From positions 1 through 15,031 of the forward strand of contig JAJAYR010000457.1 in NCBI GenBank assembly GCA_026786155.1: a stretch of DNA of 15,031 bases, in the 5' to 3' direction. The stretch is from Pyrinomonadaceae bacterium. Its GTDB lineage: Bacteria > Acidobacteriota > Blastocatellia > Pyrinomonadales > Pyrinomonadaceae. The notes beneath the pieces were generated by a model, which saw only the letters and a program-made list of their open reading frames with translations, made no database searches and was not told the origin of the DNA. Position 1 is the stretch's first letter, and every line of letters begins with the position of its first letter. Both the position numbers and the translations under genes were made by a program. Below are positions 13,647 through 15,031 of this stretch, one piece after another.

Positions 13647-15031
13647 TTAATGACCGCTTTCACCCGTTTTTTGTTCGCCTGTTTCTGCTTTAGCTTCGAC
13701 GGGTTTCGGTGCTTTATAATCCGGCATTTCCTTGTTTTGATTTTTCAAGCCAGCCAGATAAGTCGTGCGCGGCTGCGTGTTTAACTCGTTCAGCAAATTG
13801 TAATTGCGATGGTCTTCTTTTAACTTCGTTACCTTGGCGTTCGGGTCGTTCAAATCGCCGAAGACAATCGCGTCCGCCGGGCAAACCGATTGGCAAGCCG
13901 TTAAGATTTCGCCGTCGCGGACGCGCCGCCCGTCTTTTTCGGCTTCGATTCGCGCCGAAGCGATGCGCTGCGTGCAGTAAGTGCATTTTTCCATCACGCC
14001 GCGACTGCGAATCGTTACTTCCGGGTTTCGCATCAATTTATACTGCGGCGTATTCCAATCCTGATAAAGGAAAAAGTTGAAACGGCGAACCTTATACGGA
14101 CAGTTGTTCGCGCAGTAGCGCGTTCCGACGCAGCGGTTGTAGACCATATCGTTCAGACCTTCCGCGCTATGAACCGTCGCGTGAACCGGGCAGACCGTTT
14201 CGCACGGAGCCTGTTCGCATTGCTGACACAAAAGCGGTTGAAAATGCGGACCATCGGGATTATTGATGTCGTCGCCGCTGTAATAAGTATCAATTCTCAT
14301 CCAGTGCATTTCGCGGCTGCGCTCGACTTGTTCGCGTCCGACAACCGGAATATTGTTTTCCGATTGACAGGCAATCACGCAGGCGTTACAGCCGACGCAA
14401 CTGTTTAAATCAACCGTCATTCCCCATTTATTGCCCGAATAGACAAAGCCCGGATACATCGTAGCGTCGTATTCGTCGTGCTGATGTCCGAGTCCCGGAG
14501 TCGAATTAAACTGCTCCAAATCCCAGACGCGCAGAATATCGCGTCCTTCCATATTAAAATGGATTTGCGTCGAAGCAATCGTTTTTTGCTCGCCGGTTTT
14601 CGCCACTTCGCCGACGCCGTTCCACAGCGCGTTAGAATTTTGTATGTCGAAAGCGTTATAGCCGATGCCCGTCCCGATACGTCCGGCGCGGGTGCGCCCG
14701 TAACCCATATAAATCGTAATCACGTCGTCCGGCTGACCGGGCGCAATCCACATCGGAACGTCCTGCGCGATTTCCGCGCCGTTCATTTTCACTTTCACCA
14801 AATCGGAAAACAAATTGCCGCCTTTCGTGTTGATAAACGTCGAACCCTGCGAACCGCCGACGTATTCTCTATTTTCAACTTCTTGGTTGAGTTGCAAACG
14901 CGCCGCCGTTTTCGGACTGACCAGCGCGACGTTTTCCCAGGTGATTTTCGTCAAAGGATTCGGCAATTCCTGAAGCCAGCCGTTATTCGTAAAACGTCCG
15001 TCATAAACGCTGGGGTCGGGCAGAATGGAAA
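13647..15031 (-). CDS. actB: Alternative complex III subunit ActB, C-terminal part including the iron-sulfur domain (5' end outside window)
   Basis: 460 residues are visible; the frame is open through the right edge with ILPDPSVYDGRFTNNGWLQELP, so the TTG at 14966 is not a start. The visible part covers the end of the molybdopterin-oxidoreductase-like domain (no cofactor in ACIII) and the ferredoxin-like domain. Cluster motifs are CVGCNACVIAC (14367-14399), CQQCEQAPCETVC (14190-14228), CVGTRYCANNC (14100-14132) and CTYC...CQSVC (13881-13985). The third motif has Thr where a fourth Cys would be, which fits the one [3Fe-4S] plus three [4Fe-4S] clusters known for ActB. It links quinol oxidation at ActC to the haem subunits. 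The C-terminal tail (KPVEAKAETGEQKTGESGH) is charged and likely disordered. ActA should lie just upstream, outside the window. Confidence 0.96.
   Translation of the reverse strand, partial: SILPDPSVYDGRFTNNGWLQELPNPLTKITWENVALVSPKTAARLQLNQEVENREYVGGSQGSTFINTKGGNLFSDLVKVKMNGAEIAQDVPMWIAPGQPDDVITIYMGYGRTRAGRIGTGIGYNAFDIQNSNALWNGVGEVAKTGEQKTIASTQIHFNMEGRDILRVWDLEQFNSTPGLGHQHDEYDATMYPGFVYSGNKWGMTVDLNSCVGCNACVIACQSENNIPVVGREQVERSREMHWMRIDTYYSGDDINNPDGPHFQPLLCQQCEQAPCETVCPVHATVHSAEGLNDMVYNRCVGTRYCANNCPYKVRRFNFFLYQDWNTPQYKLMRNPEVTIRSRGVMEKCTYCTQRIASARIEAEKDGRRVRDGEILTACQSVCPADAIVFGDLNDPNAKVTKLKEDHRNYNLLNELNTQPRTTYLAGLKNQNKEMPDYKAPKPVEAKAETGEQKTGESGH

Noticed and set aside
13647..14966. Complete ActB starting from TTG at 14966
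   Set aside because: The reading frame continues to the window edge with conserved ActB sequence, so the gene is simply truncated by the window.

Overview
The window is a compact block of genes that all read on the minus strand. I infer an Acidobacteriota genome, probably near class Blastocatellia. The grounds are the gene order (alternative complex III, then SCO, then a caa3-type oxidase), the sigma-factor subfamily at the left edge, and a signal-peptide-bearing CHAT/TPR protein. No 16S or other phylogenetic marker is present, so this is inference.

From right to left in the direction of transcription, positions 15031-3528 are one respiratory gene cluster. It holds actB (N-terminal part lost at the window edge), actC, actD, actE and actF, the iron-sulfur, quinone-site, cytochrome c and membrane subunits of alternative complex III (ACIII). 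Next come a single-span membrane protein of unknown function, an SCO1/SenC copper chaperone, and coxB (CuA subunit with fused cytochrome c), coxA (A2-type haem-copper subunit), coxC and a prokaryotic COX IV subunit. Together these describe menaquinol -> ACIII -> cytochrome c domains of ActE/CoxB -> CuA -> haem a/a3-CuB -> O2, with SCO supplying copper to CuA. A strong hairpin terminator follows COX IV at 3465-3503.

Positions 3527-1 hold a different unit. A 305-base spacer carries a 22-bp palindrome. It is followed by a secreted PPC-like/TPR/CHAT (caspase-like) protein with an intact His-Cys dyad. The start of a sigma-70-family factor overlaps the CHAT stop by 10 bases and runs off the left edge. 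This CHAT-sigma pair is the least understood functional unit in the window.

Across both units there is a repeated, unusual pattern: short arrays of 7-bp tandem repeats of different sequence. They fill most longer spacers (3895-3922, 4873-4944, 7795-7874, 8808-8842), build hairpins there, and enter coding sequence twice. One array lies inside the CHAT gene (1275-1309). Two arrays encode most of the lipoprotein signal peptide of ActE (11377-11411 and 11431-11465). The actC-actD spacer instead holds an 88-bp element bounded by perfect 13-bp inverted repeats. No tRNA, rRNA, CRISPR array or transposase gene was seen.
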